Below are positions 1 through 8,267 of a stretch of 64,000 nucleotides of DNA, piece by piece. The stretch is taken from the NCBI GenBank assembly GCA_009773055.1, contig WOUW01000007.1, positions 1-64,000 of the forward strand, in the 5' to 3' direction. Position 1 is the stretch's first letter; the number at the start of each line of letters is the position of its first letter. The position numbers were made by a program, and so were the translations under genes. The DNA comes from Paracoccaceae bacterium (lineage in GTDB: Bacteria; Pseudomonadota; Alphaproteobacteria; Rhodobacterales; Rhodobacteraceae). The notes below the pieces were generated by a model, which was given only the letters and a program-made list of their open reading frames with translations, ran no database searches and was not told the origin of the DNA.

Positions 1-2
1 AC

Positions 3-974
3 GACGACCTTTTCGACGGCAACCCCGCCATCGACCGCAAGGTCGAAAGCCTGAAGCAAGGCGCGCTCGAAGAACTCGCCCATATCGACGCGATGGGGGG
101 CGCCGTCGCCGCCATCGCCTACATGAAGTCCCGCCTGGTCGAGTCCAACGCCGAACGCCTGGCCCGCATCGAATCCGGCGAGACGACCGTTGTCGGCGTG
201 AACAAGTTCACCACCACGGAACCCTCCCCGCTGACCACGGGCGAGGGCGCGATCATGCAGGCCGACCCCAAGGCCGAGGCCGACCAATGCGCCCGCCTTG
301 CCGACTGGCGCAACCAACGCGACCCCGCCAAAGTCACCGAAGCCCTCGCTGCACTGCAGAAGGCCGCCCAGACTGGCGAGAACATCATGCCCGCCTCTAT
401 CCTTTGCGCCAAGGCGGGCGCCACGACCGGCGAATGGGGCGGTGCCATGCGCGCGCTTTACGGCGAGTACCGCGCCCCCACCGGCGTCAGCCAGCACCCC
501 TCGAACCGAACCGAAGGCCTGGAGCCCGTCCGCGACGCTGTCGCCGCCGTCGCCACCAAGCTCGGCCGCCCGCTGCGCCTCCTCCTCGGCAAGCCCGGCC
601 TCGACGGCCACTCCAACGGCGCCGAACAGATCGCCGCCCGCGCCCGCGACTGCGGGATGGAGATCACCTACGACGGCATCCGCCTCACTCCACAGGAGAT
701 CGTCACCGCCGCCACCGAGAAACAGCCCGACGTCATCGGCCTCTCCATCCTGTCGGGCAGCCACATCCCCTTGATCCGCGAAACGCTGGACCTCATGCGC
801 AACGCGGGCCTCACCCAGCCCCTCGTCGTCGGCGGCATCATCCCGGACGATGACGCGAAGACGCTGAAGGCGATGGGCGTGGCCCGGGTCTACACGCCCA
901 AGGACTTCCAGCTGAACCGCATCATGCTGGACCTCGTCGCCTTGGCCGATCCCGCCCCCGTGGCCGCCGAATAG
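3..974 (+). CDS. ecm: Ethylmalonyl-CoA mutase, C-terminal part (5' truncated by window edge)
   Basis: The frame is open from base 3, so the gene begins outside the window and the ATG at 93 in the ORF track is internal. It encodes the end of the substrate-binding barrel, a linker, and a C-terminal cobalamin-binding domain with the signature GLDGHSNGAEQ, whose His would be the lower cobalt ligand. This DGHSNGAE form is the one I associate with ethylmalonyl-CoA mutase (MeaA/Ecm) rather than methylmalonyl-CoA mutase (DGHDRG). The enzyme converts (2R)-ethylmalonyl-CoA to (2S)-methylsuccinyl-CoA in the ethylmalonyl-CoA pathway. Two other genes of that pathway (mch, mcl2) lie within 16 kb. The paralogue assignment is knowledge-based. 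Confidence 0.85.
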   Translation, partial: DDLFDGNPAIDRKVESLKQGALEELAHIDAMGGAVAAIAYMKSRLVESNAERLARIESGETTVVGVNKFTTTEPSPLTTGEGAIMQADPKAEADQCARLADWRNQRDPAKVTEALAALQKAAQTGENIMPASILCAKAGATTGEWGGAMRALYGEYRAPTGVSQHPSNRTEGLEPVRDAVAAVATKLGRPLRLLLGKPGLDGHSNGAEQIAARARDCGMEITYDGIRLTPQEIVTAATEKQPDVIGLSILSGSHIPLIRETLDLMRNAGLTQPLVVGGIIPDDDAKTLKAMGVARVYTPKDFQLNRIMLDLVALADPAPVAAE

Positions 975-1019
975 CCCAGCGCCGTTCGGAACATTCGTCG
1001 AAGAACCCGTTGCTGCGGT

Positions 1020-1772
1020 CTAGCACGCAGCGCCATCATCCGGTGCAGGGTCCGACTTGCGCCAGACCGACGCACCGTTTTCATACAGCTTCACCAGCCC
1101 GACGTCGGCGCGCGCCTGTCGCCCGATGTCAGCCACAAGCTCGCGATGCGTGTTGCCGCGCAGGAACATACAGCGCTTGGGCAGGGCGTGCTCTTCCAGA
1201 TGTGGGTTGATCTGGCGGTAGAACTGCTTTTCAGGGTCCAGTCCAGGCTGCATCCTTAGGGCGGCTTCGCGCAGGAACGCGCCCTCGAACACACCGGGCG
1301 AGGTCGAAAACGCGTTCACCAGCTTATCTTCGACAATCGTCCGCCCCTTCTTCACCACCCGGCGCGAGGTCTGATGATTTAGCCCCCGCGTATGCTTGTT
1401 GATGCACATGAAGGTCACTGCTCCCACGTCCGGCTCGAACAGGGGTTCGATCCGGTCCGGACCGAACGGCTCCAGCGCGACCCAGTCGTCCTCCAGATGC
1501 AACACGCGCGGCGCAGTCGTCGCAGCCCAGGCCCGCTTCACCGCCGAAGCGAAATCGGGCACCTCCGGCCGGAAGATCAACGCCTCGGGGAAATGCCGCC
1601 GGATCAGTGCTTCGCACCGGTCGCCTTCCGGGTCATCCCCCATGAAAGGGTCGATGTTGGCGATCAGGCGGCGGATCGGAAAGTTCGGAAACACGTCCTT
1701 CGCGAAGGAGTCCAGCGTCCGCGCCAGCAGCGCCTCGCGGTGGCCCGCGATCAGGGTCACGTCATAGTCCAA
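1020..1772 (-). CDS. Putative glycosyltransferase-like protein
   Basis: The track ORF is 316 aa, but its first 66 residues look non-coding. I place the start at an in-frame TTG at 1772, preceded by AAGGA nine bases upstream, giving 250 aa that begin LDYDVTLIAGHRE. The N-terminus (a beta-strand followed by a helix with RTLDSF) and the later HLEDDW acidic motif resemble GT-A-fold glycosyltransferases, where such an acidic cluster binds metal and nucleotide-sugar. No membrane segment or signal peptide is visible. It stands alone between ecm and deoD, convergent with ecm. The substrate cannot be guessed, and a related cytoplasmic protein of unknown function is possible. Confidence 0.6.
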   Translation of the reverse strand: MDYDVTLIAGHREALLARTLDSFAKDVFPNFPIRRLIANIDPFMGDDPEGDRCEALIRRHFPEALIFRPEVPDFASAVKRAWAATTAPRVLHLEDDWVALEPFGPDRIEPLFEPDVGAVTFMCINKHTRGLNHQTSRRVVKKGRTIVEDKLVNAFSTSPGVFEGAFLREAALRMQPGLDPEKQFYRQINPHLEEHALPKRCMFLRGNTHRELVADIGRQARADVGLVKLYENGASVWRKSDPAPDDGAAC

Positions 1773-2008
1773 GCCACACAGTCCTTGCCAAGGGTCGCAC
1801 ACTCCACCCGCCCCGGATAGCGCAGGTCGGGGCCACGAACCAACCCGATTTTTCCACTCTTGTCGGCCCCGCCCGCGCGGCCCATTAATGATGGCAAGTG
1901 CCAGACCGCAAGCCTGACACCTGCCAGACGCAGGGCAGACGCAAGGCAGACCGCAGAAATGGCCGCACATCAGTCGGTTACCCCCGACACCGGCAGGAAG
2001 AGGGACAC

Positions 2009-2713
2009 ATGACCTTTCACATCGGCGCCAAGCCGGGCGACATCGCCGAAACTGTGCTTCTGCCGGGCGACCCCTACCGCGCCCGCTGGGCAGCGCAGAC
2101 CTTTCTCAAGGACGCGGTCCTGGTGAACGAAGTCCGCGGCATGCTCGGCTACACCGGCACCTGGAACGGTCACCGGGTCACGATCCACGGCTCGGGAATG
2201 GGGATGCCGTCCCTGTCGATCTACACCAACGAACTGATCCGCGACTACGGGGCCAAGACGCTGATCCGCATCGGCTCTGCGGGTGCGCTGCCCACCCATG
2301 TCAAGGTCCGCGACGTGATCCTCGCGCAGACCGCTTCGACCATCGGCACCCCCTCGAGGTCGATCTTCAAGGAACTGAACTTCGCCCCCTGCGCCGATTT
2401 CGGCCTCCTGTCAAAGGCTTATGCGGCCGCCACAGCGAAGGGCACCCCGGTTCATGTCGGCGGCATCTACTCCTCCGACACCTTCTACGACGAACGCTCC
2501 GACCTGACAGAGCAGCTTCTGCGCCACGGTTGCCTCGGCGTGGAAATGGAGGCAGCCGAGCTTTACATCCTCGCCGCCCGCTACAAGGTTCGCGCCCTGG
2601 CAGTGCTGACGGTGTCCGACCACATCACGACGGGCGAAGCCCTGCCTGCCGACCAGCGCGAACGCAGCTTTGGCGCAATGATCGAAATCGCGCTGGAAGC
2701 GGCCTTTGCCTGA
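2009..2713 (+). CDS. deoD: Purine-nucleoside phosphorylase, DeoD type
   Basis: A 234-aa protein starting at the ATG preceded by GGAAGAGGG. The longer track ORF (1898) adds 37 implausible residues. It carries the hexameric PNP features: the N-terminal [25 protein letters not shown] region that binds phosphate, [16 protein letters not shown], and the C-terminal [10 protein letters not shown] and SDHITTGE motifs for ribose and base contacts. Length matches the E. coli enzyme (about 239 aa). It reversibly phosphorolyses purine (deoxy)nucleosides to base and (deoxy)ribose-1-phosphate for salvage. It appears monocistronic; the next gene starts 78 bases downstream behind a palindrome. Confidence 0.93.
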   Translation: MTFHIGAKPGDIAETVLLPGDPYRARWAAQTFLKDAVLVNEVRGMLGYTGTWNGHRVTIHGSGMGMPSLSIYTNELIRDYGAKTLIRIGSAGALPTHVKVRDVILAQTASTIGTPSRSIFKELNFAPCADFGLLSKAYAAATAKGTPVHVGGIYSSDTFYDERSDLTEQLLRHGCLGVEMEAAELYILAARYKVRALAVLTVSDHITTGEALPADQRERSFGAMIEIALEAAFA

Positions 2714-2760
2714 TCACCCTTCCGTGACGCCGCTGGCATCGCGGCTGGTCCGCATATAGC

Positions 2761-2784
2761 TCCAATCGTGACCAACTGATTGGA
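2761..2784. promoter_or_regulatory. Inverted repeat just before the oxidoreductase start, possible operator
   Basis: TCCAATC and GATTGGA form perfect 7-bp arms separated by 10 bp, ending 7 bases before the ATG at 2792. This spacing would cover the ribosome-binding region or a promoter-proximal operator. No obvious Shine-Dalgarno lies elsewhere before the gene, so the site could act in DNA or as a short mRNA hairpin. Confidence 0.4.
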
Positions 2785-2791
2785 CCTGCCC

Positions 2792-3727
2792 ATGAAAGCC
2801 GCCCGCATTCACGCCTATGGCGCCTCCTCCGAAATCCGGATCGAGGACGCTCCCCTGCCGACCCTCAACGACGACGACGTCCTGATCCGGGTGGTCGCGA
2901 CTTCGGTCAACCCGGTCGACTGGAAGATCCGAAAGGGCTATCTGAAATCCTTTATCCCCTACGAACTGCCGCTGATCATGGGCTGGGACGTTTCGGGGGT
3001 GGTCGAGAAAACCGGCCCAGCCGTCACCAGATTCAAACCCGGCGACGCGGTCTATTCCCGCCCCGACATCGTCCGCAATGGGGCCTATGCCGAATACGTC
3101 GCGGTCCGCGAAGCCGAGATCGCCTTCAAGCCCGCAACCATCAGCCATGTCGAGGCCGCAAGCCTCCCCCTTGTCTCGATCACCGCTTGGGAGTCGCTCT
3201 TCACCACGGCGGGCCTCGCAGCAGGCCAGCGCGTCTTGATCCATGCAGGCGCTGGCGGTGTGGGCTCCATCGCCGTGCAACTTGCCCGCGCCAAGGGCGC
3301 CCATGTCACCGCCACAGCTTCAGCAGGCAAGGCCGCCCTCGTCCGCTCTCTCGGCGCCGATGAGGTGATCGACTACCACTCCCAGGACTTCTCTGAAGTC
3401 GCCCGCGAGATGGACGTCGTCTTCGACACCATCGGCGGTGATGTGCAAGACAAGTCGTGGTCGGTGCTGAAACTTGGCGGGATGCTGGTCTCGATCACCG
3501 CCAAGCCCTCCGATGACCGCGCTAAGGCCGAGGGCAAACGCGCCGGATACGTCTTTATCGGCCCCAATGCGCCGATCCTGACAGAGCTGGGCCAGATGGT
3601 CGATTTCAGCCAGGTCCGACCGCTGATCGCCGCCGAATTCGGCCTGAACGACACGGCAAAGGCCCAGGACTTCAGCGAAACCGGCCGCGCCACCGGCAAG
3701 GTCGTGATCTACGTCGGTCACCCCTGA
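2792..3727 (+). CDS. Zinc-independent NADP-dependent alcohol dehydrogenase/quinone reductase family protein
   Basis: A 311-aa medium-chain dehydrogenase. I take the ATG of MKAARIHAYG at 2792; the track start is an upstream TTG. The N-terminal GroES-like half ends at MGWDVSGVVEKTG, and the Rossmann half shows GAGGVGSIAVQLARAKGA for NADPH binding. The zinc-ligand cysteines of true alcohol dehydrogenases are absent, which places it with quinone oxidoreductases (QOR/zeta-crystallin group), probably reducing quinones or reactive enals. It follows deoD and precedes the SHMT-like gene without clear functional linkage. The palindrome at its start suggests local regulation. Confidence 0.82.
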   Translation: MKAARIHAYGASSEIRIEDAPLPTLNDDDVLIRVVATSVNPVDWKIRKGYLKSFIPYELPLIMGWDVSGVVEKTGPAVTRFKPGDAVYSRPDIVRNGAYAEYVAVREAEIAFKPATISHVEAASLPLVSITAWESLFTTAGLAAGQRVLIHAGAGGVGSIAVQLARAKGAHVTATASAGKAALVRSLGADEVIDYHSQDFSEVAREMDVVFDTIGGDVQDKSWSVLKLGGMLVSITAKPSDDRAKAEGKRAGYVFIGPNAPILTELGQMVDFSQVRPLIAAEFGLNDTAKAQDFSETGRATGKVVIYVGHP

Positions 3728-3784
3728 TCTGCCATTGCCTCAGGCGTGGACCTCTGGTTCTCATGGCGGATGAAGGAGACCGCC

Positions 3785-5104
3785 ATGCCCCAGCTCATCC
3801 CCCGCCCCTGGGTCCCAGCCGCGTGTGAGACCTACATCCAGCGCCTCGCCACCGATGCCGGGAAACCCTCTGTCCAGGTCGCCCATCGTCTCGACCAGCT
3901 GATCGCGCAGAACCGTCAGATCCACGATCAGGACTGCTTCAACCTCAACCCCGCGACGAACGTGATGAACCCAAGGGCCGAGGCAGCGCTCGCCTCCGGC
4001 ATCGGCTCGCGCCCCTCGCTCGGCTACCCCGGCGACAAGTATGAAATGGGGCTGGAAGCCATCGAGGAAATCGAGGTCATCGCCGCCGAACTTGCCGCTG
4101 AAATCTTCCACGCGAAATACGCCGAAATTCGCGTCGGCTCGGGGGCCTTGGCCAACCTCTACGGTTTCATGGCACTGGCCAAACCCGGCGACAGCATCAT
4201 CGCGCCCCCGGGAACCATCGGCGGCCATGTCACCCACCACAGCGCCGGGTGCGCGGGCCTTTACGGCCTGACCACCCACCCTGCCCCCATCGACGCCGAC
4301 GGCTATACCCTTGATCTGGCAGCGCTCCATGACCTCGCCCACGCCGTGCGACCCAAGATCATCACCGTTGGCGGCAGCCTGAACCTCTTCCCGCATCCCG
4401 TGGCCGAGGTCCGCAAGATCGCAGATCAGGTCGGCGCGAAGGTCCTCTTCGACGCCGCCCACCAGTGCGGCATCATCGCAGGTGGCACCTGGGCCAACCC
4501 GCTGTCCGAAGGCGCGCATCTGATGACGATGAGCACCTACAAGAGCCTCGGCGGCCCCGCCGGTGGCTTGATCGTCACCAACGACGCCGCCATCGCCGAA
4601 CGCCTCGATGCCATCGCTTTCCCCGGCCTCACCGCCAACTTCGACGCCGCGAAATCCGCCGCCCTTGCCTACACCCTCCTCGACTGGCGTGACCACGGGC
4701 GGGCCTATGCGACAGCCATGGTCGACCTTGCGCGCGCCCTCGCCACCGAACTCTCGACCCTCGGTCTTCCCGTTTTCGCCTCCGACCGGGGTGCCACCAC
4801 CTCGCACCAGTTCGCCATCGAAGCCGCAGCCTTCGGCGGCGGACAGGCGGCCTCGAAGACCCTGAGAAAAGCCGGGTTCCTCGCCTGCGGTATCGGCCTG
4901 CCCATCCCCGACGTGCCGGGAGATATGAACGGCCTCCGCATTGGCACGCCCGAGCTTGTCCGCCGCGGCGTCACCCCCGCCGACGCCCCGGCTTTGGCCA
5001 GCCTCATTGCCGAGAGCCTGCGGTCCAACGCCCCCGAAACCGTCGCCCCCCGCACGAAAACCTTTCGCGCCCGGTTCCAGGGCCTGCACTACATCAGCCC
5101 TTGA
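3785..5104 (+). CDS. Serine hydroxymethyltransferase-like PLP enzyme
   Basis: A 439-aa fold-type I PLP protein. The ATG at 3785 follows AAGGAG at ideal spacing, so the 13 upstream residues in the track are dropped. Recognisable SHMT features are GYPGDKYEMG near residue 80, HVTHHSAGC, LFDAAHQCGIIAGG, and the PLP-lysine segment STYKSLGGPAGG, where canonical GlyA has TTHKTLRGPRGG. The differences at the lysine motif and C-terminus argue for a divergent paralogue rather than the housekeeping GlyA. It probably acts in retro-aldol chemistry on serine-like or alpha-methylserine-like substrates. A DUF1989 gene nearby hints at nitrogen-compound metabolism, but the specific substrate is unknown. Confidence 0.75.
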   Translation: MPQLIPRPWVPAACETYIQRLATDAGKPSVQVAHRLDQLIAQNRQIHDQDCFNLNPATNVMNPRAEAALASGIGSRPSLGYPGDKYEMGLEAIEEIEVIAAELAAEIFHAKYAEIRVGSGALANLYGFMALAKPGDSIIAPPGTIGGHVTHHSAGCAGLYGLTTHPAPIDADGYTLDLAALHDLAHAVRPKIITVGGSLNLFPHPVAEVRKIADQVGAKVLFDAAHQCGIIAGGTWANPLSEGAHLMTMSTYKSLGGPAGGLIVTNDAAIAERLDAIAFPGLTANFDAAKSAALAYTLLDWRDHGRAYATAMVDLARALATELSTLGLPVFASDRGATTSHQFAIEAAAFGGGQAASKTLRKAGFLACGIGLPIPDVPGDMNGLRIGTPELVRRGVTPADAPALASLIAESLRSNAPETVAPRTKTFRARFQGLHYISP

Positions 5105-5119
5105 CCTAACCGATTCGTG

Positions 5120-5156
5120 GGGCTCTCCTGCCCTCCCCCAAAATGCAGGAGAGCCC
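5120..5156 (+). promoter_or_regulatory. Perfect 12-bp hairpin enclosing the ribosome-binding site of the aldo/keto reductase
   Basis: GGGCTCTCCTGC (5120-5131) and GCAGGAGAGCCC (5145-5156) are perfect reverse complements with a 13-base loop. The 3' arm contains the GGAG Shine-Dalgarno, and the ATG follows at 5158. It begins 15 bases after the stop of the SHMT-like gene. There is no U-tract, so it is either a transcript-end stabiliser for the upstream gene or a structure that hides the RBS. Confidence 0.6.
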
Positions 5157-5157
5157 G

Positions 5158-6079
5158 ATGAAACAGCGCCGCCTTGGCCAGCACGGCCCCGAAGTCTCCG
5201 CCCTCGGCCTCGGCTGCCTCTCCTTCGGCGGCATGTTCGGCCCGACGACCGAGGCCGACTCCCTGCGCACCCTCGACGCCGCCTGGGACGCCGGGATCAC
5301 CTTCCTCGACACAGCCAACCGCTATGGCGAGGGCGTCAGCGAGACCTTTATCGGCACCTGGCTCAAACGTTCAGGAAAAAGCCCCCACATCGCCACCAAG
5401 GCCGCTTTCCTCGCTGCGGCGGCTGGGCGTGGACCATGTCACTCTCTTTTACGCCCACCGCCACGATCCCCAGGTCCCCGCCGAAGACCTTGCTGGGACG
5501 ATGCAACGCCTTGTCGAGGAAGGAAAGATCCTGGGCTACGGCCTGTCCGAAATCGGCCCTTACACCCTTGAACGCTGCCACGCCGTCCACCCGGTGATGG
5601 CGGTGCAGAACGAATACTCGCTCTGGACCCGCACGCCCGAGCTTGGCCTCATCCAGCGCTGCGCCAGTCTCGGTGTCGCCTTCGTCCCCTTCTCCCCCCT
5701 CGCGCGCGGAGCCTTCGGGACGCCGATGGCCGACCCCGCAATCTTCGCCCCGAAGGAATTCCGCACCCGTATCCCGCGCTTCCATCCCGAGAACTGGCCG
5801 CACAACCGCGCGAAACTGGACGCCTTCCATGACTTTGCCCGCGAAAGGGGCTGCACCCCCGCCGCCCTCGCGCTGGCCTGGCTTCTCGACCGCGCGCCGC
5901 ACATCCTGCCGATCCCCGGAACCCGGACGCCAGACCACCTCAGCGCCTGGGCGATGGCTCCCGAGATCGACCTGACCGACGACGACCGCGAGGAGATCGA
6001 CCGCCTTCTCCCTGTCGGCTGGGCCTGGGGCGACCGCTACGACGACCTGCAGGCGCAGACGGTGGAACGCTATTCCTGA
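5158..6079 (+). pseudogene. Aldo/keto reductase, broken by an internal frameshifting deletion
   Basis: Two overlapping ORFs encode halves of one aldo/keto reductase. The first frame carries MKQRRLGQHGPEVSALGLGC, FLDTANRYGEG and IATKAAF. The second frame resumes at SLRRLGVDHVTLFYAHRHDP and runs through the NADP-binding end IPGTRTPDHLSAW to the stop at 6079. Between IATKAAF (about 5405) and SLRRLGVDHV (about 5410) an intact family member has a loop and helix of roughly 30-45 residues; here the two are adjacent and out of frame. The Asp, Tyr and Lys of the catalytic set and the following His are all present. A sequencing or assembly deletion is possible. The gene overlaps the convergent DUF1989 gene by 10 bases. 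Confidence 0.82.
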
Positions 6080-6936
6080 CCGTGGCTTCGGTCATAGGGG
6101 TTCGCGCCCGGCGAACACCATCCGACCGGAGGCGCCTTCGGCTTGAACACCTGCACCAAGAGCGGATGGCAGACGGCGGCGTCCGAGGAATGCTCGGCCG
6201 AGCAATCGCCACCGGGGCAGGCCGACAGCGCGCCAAGTAGGTCGATCTCCGCCATGAACTCCAGATAATCCCCCGGCCGCACCGGCGAGGCTTTCATGAA
6301 ATACTGCCCGGTGTCGCGCGTAAAACCGGTGCACATGAAGACGTTCAGCACGTCATGCACATGCAGCTCCGCCGCGTGCAAAGGCAGACCCGACTGCGCC
6401 GCAACCGCCCGGGTCAGGTTCGAATGGCAGCAATGGTGATATTGGTCACCGTCTGACAAAAGCGTATGGGTGTAGGGATCGCAGCGCGTGCCGATCACGT
6501 CATGCACACTGCCGCCAAAATCATCGAACCCGTACCAGTCCAGCGTGTCCTCGGTCACCGTCGCCATCGGCCGCAGGTAGGGCAGACAGGACCACATCCG
6601 ATCCCCGGTGGACAAATGCGTCCCATGCAGCGCCCGAGTCTTGCCGCTGAAGAACCGCTCCCCCAGGTTCCCCGCCGCGAACAAGTTCAGATCACCAACC
6701 TGCGGCCCCTCGACGCTGACAATGCGGAAGAACCACCCCGCAGGGACCTCGAACGTCCGCCCATCGCGCGCAGGGACCAGCACTTCCGAGATCAGACTCC
6801 ACCCCTCACGCGCCGCGCGGTAGGCGGGCAGGTTGGGGACAGGCAGACCCTCGACCGGGTAGCAGATCACCGGACGGATGGCCTTTCGGGTGGCGGCGTC
6901 GGACGGGGCGGGGTGTTCGGGATGATCGGGCTTCAT
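6070..6936 (-). CDS. DUF1989 (urea carboxylase-associated / carboxyguanidine deiminase-like) protein
   Basis: A 288-aa protein with AAGGG upstream of the ATG. It matches the DUF1989 family throughout: VPARDGRTFEVPAGWFFRIVS, GDLNLFAAGNLGERFFSGKTRALH, VIGTRCDPYTHTLL and the metal-ligand-like HHCCHSNLTRAV. Members include the paired urea-amidolyase-associated proteins, some of which form a carboxyguanidine deiminase with guanidine carboxylase. Here only one copy is present and no carboxylase or transporter genes adjoin, so a role in urea or guanidine breakdown cannot be assumed. The C-terminal cysteine-rich region (CPGGDCSAEHSSDAAVCHP) may bind metal. Confidence 0.8.
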   Translation of the reverse strand: MKPDHPEHPAPSDAATRKAIRPVICYPVEGLPVPNLPAYRAAREGWSLISEVLVPARDGRTFEVPAGWFFRIVSVEGPQVGDLNLFAAGNLGERFFSGKTRALHGTHLSTGDRMWSCLPYLRPMATVTEDTLDWYGFDDFGGSVHDVIGTRCDPYTHTLLSDGDQYHHCCHSNLTRAVAAQSGLPLHAAELHVHDVLNVFMCTGFTRDTGQYFMKASPVRPGDYLEFMAEIDLLGALSACPGGDCSAEHSSDAAVCHPLLVQVFKPKAPPVGWCSPGANPYDRSHGQE

Positions 6937-6990
6937 CCCAGCACCCTTGCGCCGTTTGACTTCGCGTTCAAGCCCGCCCGCGAGCGCAAT

Positions 6991-7398
6991 CTACGCCGGC
7001 AAATCAACCACCGGCAGCCTGCGGAACATCTCCAGCACTTCGTCCTCGGTCGCCCGCTCAGGCACGCCTGCATCGACCTCGGCGCGCGACCAGACCCAGG
7101 ACGCCGCCGGATCGTCCCGCATTGCCCAAGCCCCGAACATCCGCGCATCATCTGCAATCATCCGGCGCGTCAGACGACGCACCTCGATATGCCGGTCATC
7201 GGCGCAGATCCGGGCATAGGTCGCCTCGACCGCCTTTTCCGGCCCCTCCAGAAGCTGCAGGAACAGGTCATCCCGGCAGATCAGCGCCCCGGTAATCCCG
7301 TCGCGCGTGTTGCAGCGCCGGGCGTCGAACAGGATGCTGGTCAGAATACCCGCATCAAAGCCGAAGGGTCGCGAGGCATAGGTCAGTTGCAGAAGCAT
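6991..7398 (-). CDS. Stand-alone BLUF-domain blue-light sensor (BlrB-like)
   Basis: A 135-aa protein with AAGGA before the ATG. Residues 1-95 are a BLUF domain that binds FAD. The flavin-site residues are in place: Tyr7 (LTYAS), Asn30 (RRCNTRDGITG), Gln48 (FLQLLEGP), Trp91 and Met93 (FGAWAM), corresponding to Tyr21, Asn45, Gln63, Trp104 and Met106 of Rhodobacter AppA. About 40 residues follow with no recognisable output domain, as in the short BlrB protein. It would sense blue light through a Gln/Tyr hydrogen-bond switch and signal by protein contact. It lies between DUF1989 and sdhB on the same strand. Confidence 0.9.
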   Translation of the reverse strand: MLLQLTYASRPFGFDAGILTSILFDARRCNTRDGITGALICRDDLFLQLLEGPEKAVEATYARICADDRHIEVRRLTRRMIADDARMFGAWAMRDDPAASWVWSRAEVDAGVPERATEDEVLEMFRRLPVVDLPA

Positions 7399-7487
7399 CG
7401 CGCCGTTCCTTCCATCGCCCGGCCCGGACAGCGGGGCACGGGCAAGCCTAGTCCGCCCCAGCCCTCAAATCCAGCAGCCCGTTGCGG

Positions 7488-8264
7488 TCAGACGACCCGC
7501 TCGACCATCATCTTCTTGATCTCGGCGATCGCCTTGGCCGGGTTCAGCCCCTTCGGGCAGGTCTTGGCGCAGTTCATGATCGTGTGGCAGCGGTACAGCT
7601 TGAACGGGTCTTCCAGATCGTCCAGCCGCTCCCCGGTGGCCTCGTCCCGGCTGTCGATGATCCAGCGGTAGGCGTGCAGCAGTGCCGCCGGGCCGAGATA
7701 GCGGTCGCTGTTCCACCAATAGCTCGGGCAGGATGTCGAACAGCAGGCGCACATCACGCATTCATAAAGCCCGTCGAGCTTGCTCCGATCCTCGATCGAC
7801 TGCTTCCACTCTTTCGCAGGGCGGTTGGTCTTGGTCTCCAGCCAGGGCATGATGCTGGCATGCTGGGCGTAGAAGTGCGTCAGGTCCGGGATCAGGTCCT
7901 TGATCACCGCCATATGCGGCAAGGGGTAGATCTTCACGTCGCCCTTGATCTCGTCCAGCCCATAGATGCAGGCCAGTGTGTTGATCCCGTCGATGTTCAT
8001 CGCGCAGGACCCGCAGATGCCCTCGCGGCAGGACCGCCGGAAGGTCAGCGTCGGGTCGATGTCGGTCTTGATCTTGATCAGCGCGTCCAGAACCATCGGG
8101 CCGCAGGTATCCATGTCGACGAAATAGGTATCGACGCGCGGGTTTTCGCCATCATCCGGGTTCCAGCGATACACCTGAAACTTGCGCACGTTCTTTCCGT
8201 CCGGCTTTGGCCAGGTCTTGCCCGTGCGGATCTTGGAATTCTTCGGCAGAGTGAACTGGACCAT
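7488..8264 (-). CDS. sdhB: Succinate dehydrogenase iron-sulfur subunit
   Basis: A 258-aa SdhB. The N-terminal plant-type ferredoxin domain shows [16 protein letters not shown] for the [2Fe-2S] cluster. The C-terminal domain has [17 protein letters not shown] and [17 protein letters not shown] for the [4Fe-4S] and [3Fe-4S] clusters and the quinone-site Trp. It passes electrons from SdhA to ubiquinone at the cytoplasmic face of the SdhCD anchor. It is last in the sdhCDA...B order, separated from sdhA by four small genes on the same strand, and starts 3 bases after the methyltransferase stop, so it is probably co-transcribed. Confidence 0.97.
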   Translation of the reverse strand: MVQFTLPKNSKIRTGKTWPKPDGKNVRKFQVYRWNPDDGENPRVDTYFVDMDTCGPMVLDALIKIKTDIDPTLTFRRSCREGICGSCAMNIDGINTLACIYGLDEIKGDVKIYPLPHMAVIKDLIPDLTHFYAQHASIMPWLETKTNRPAKEWKQSIEDRSKLDGLYECVMCACCSTSCPSYWWNSDRYLGPAALLHAYRWIIDSRDEATGERLDDLEDPFKLYRCHTIMNCAKTCPKGLNPAKAIAEIKKMMVERVV

Positions 8265-8267
8265 GGG

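Noticed and set aside
6070-6936. Calling the DUF1989 protein a carboxyguanidine deiminase subunit
   Set aside because: Those enzymes occur as paired paralogues with guanidine carboxylase and transporter genes; here there is one copy with no such neighbours.
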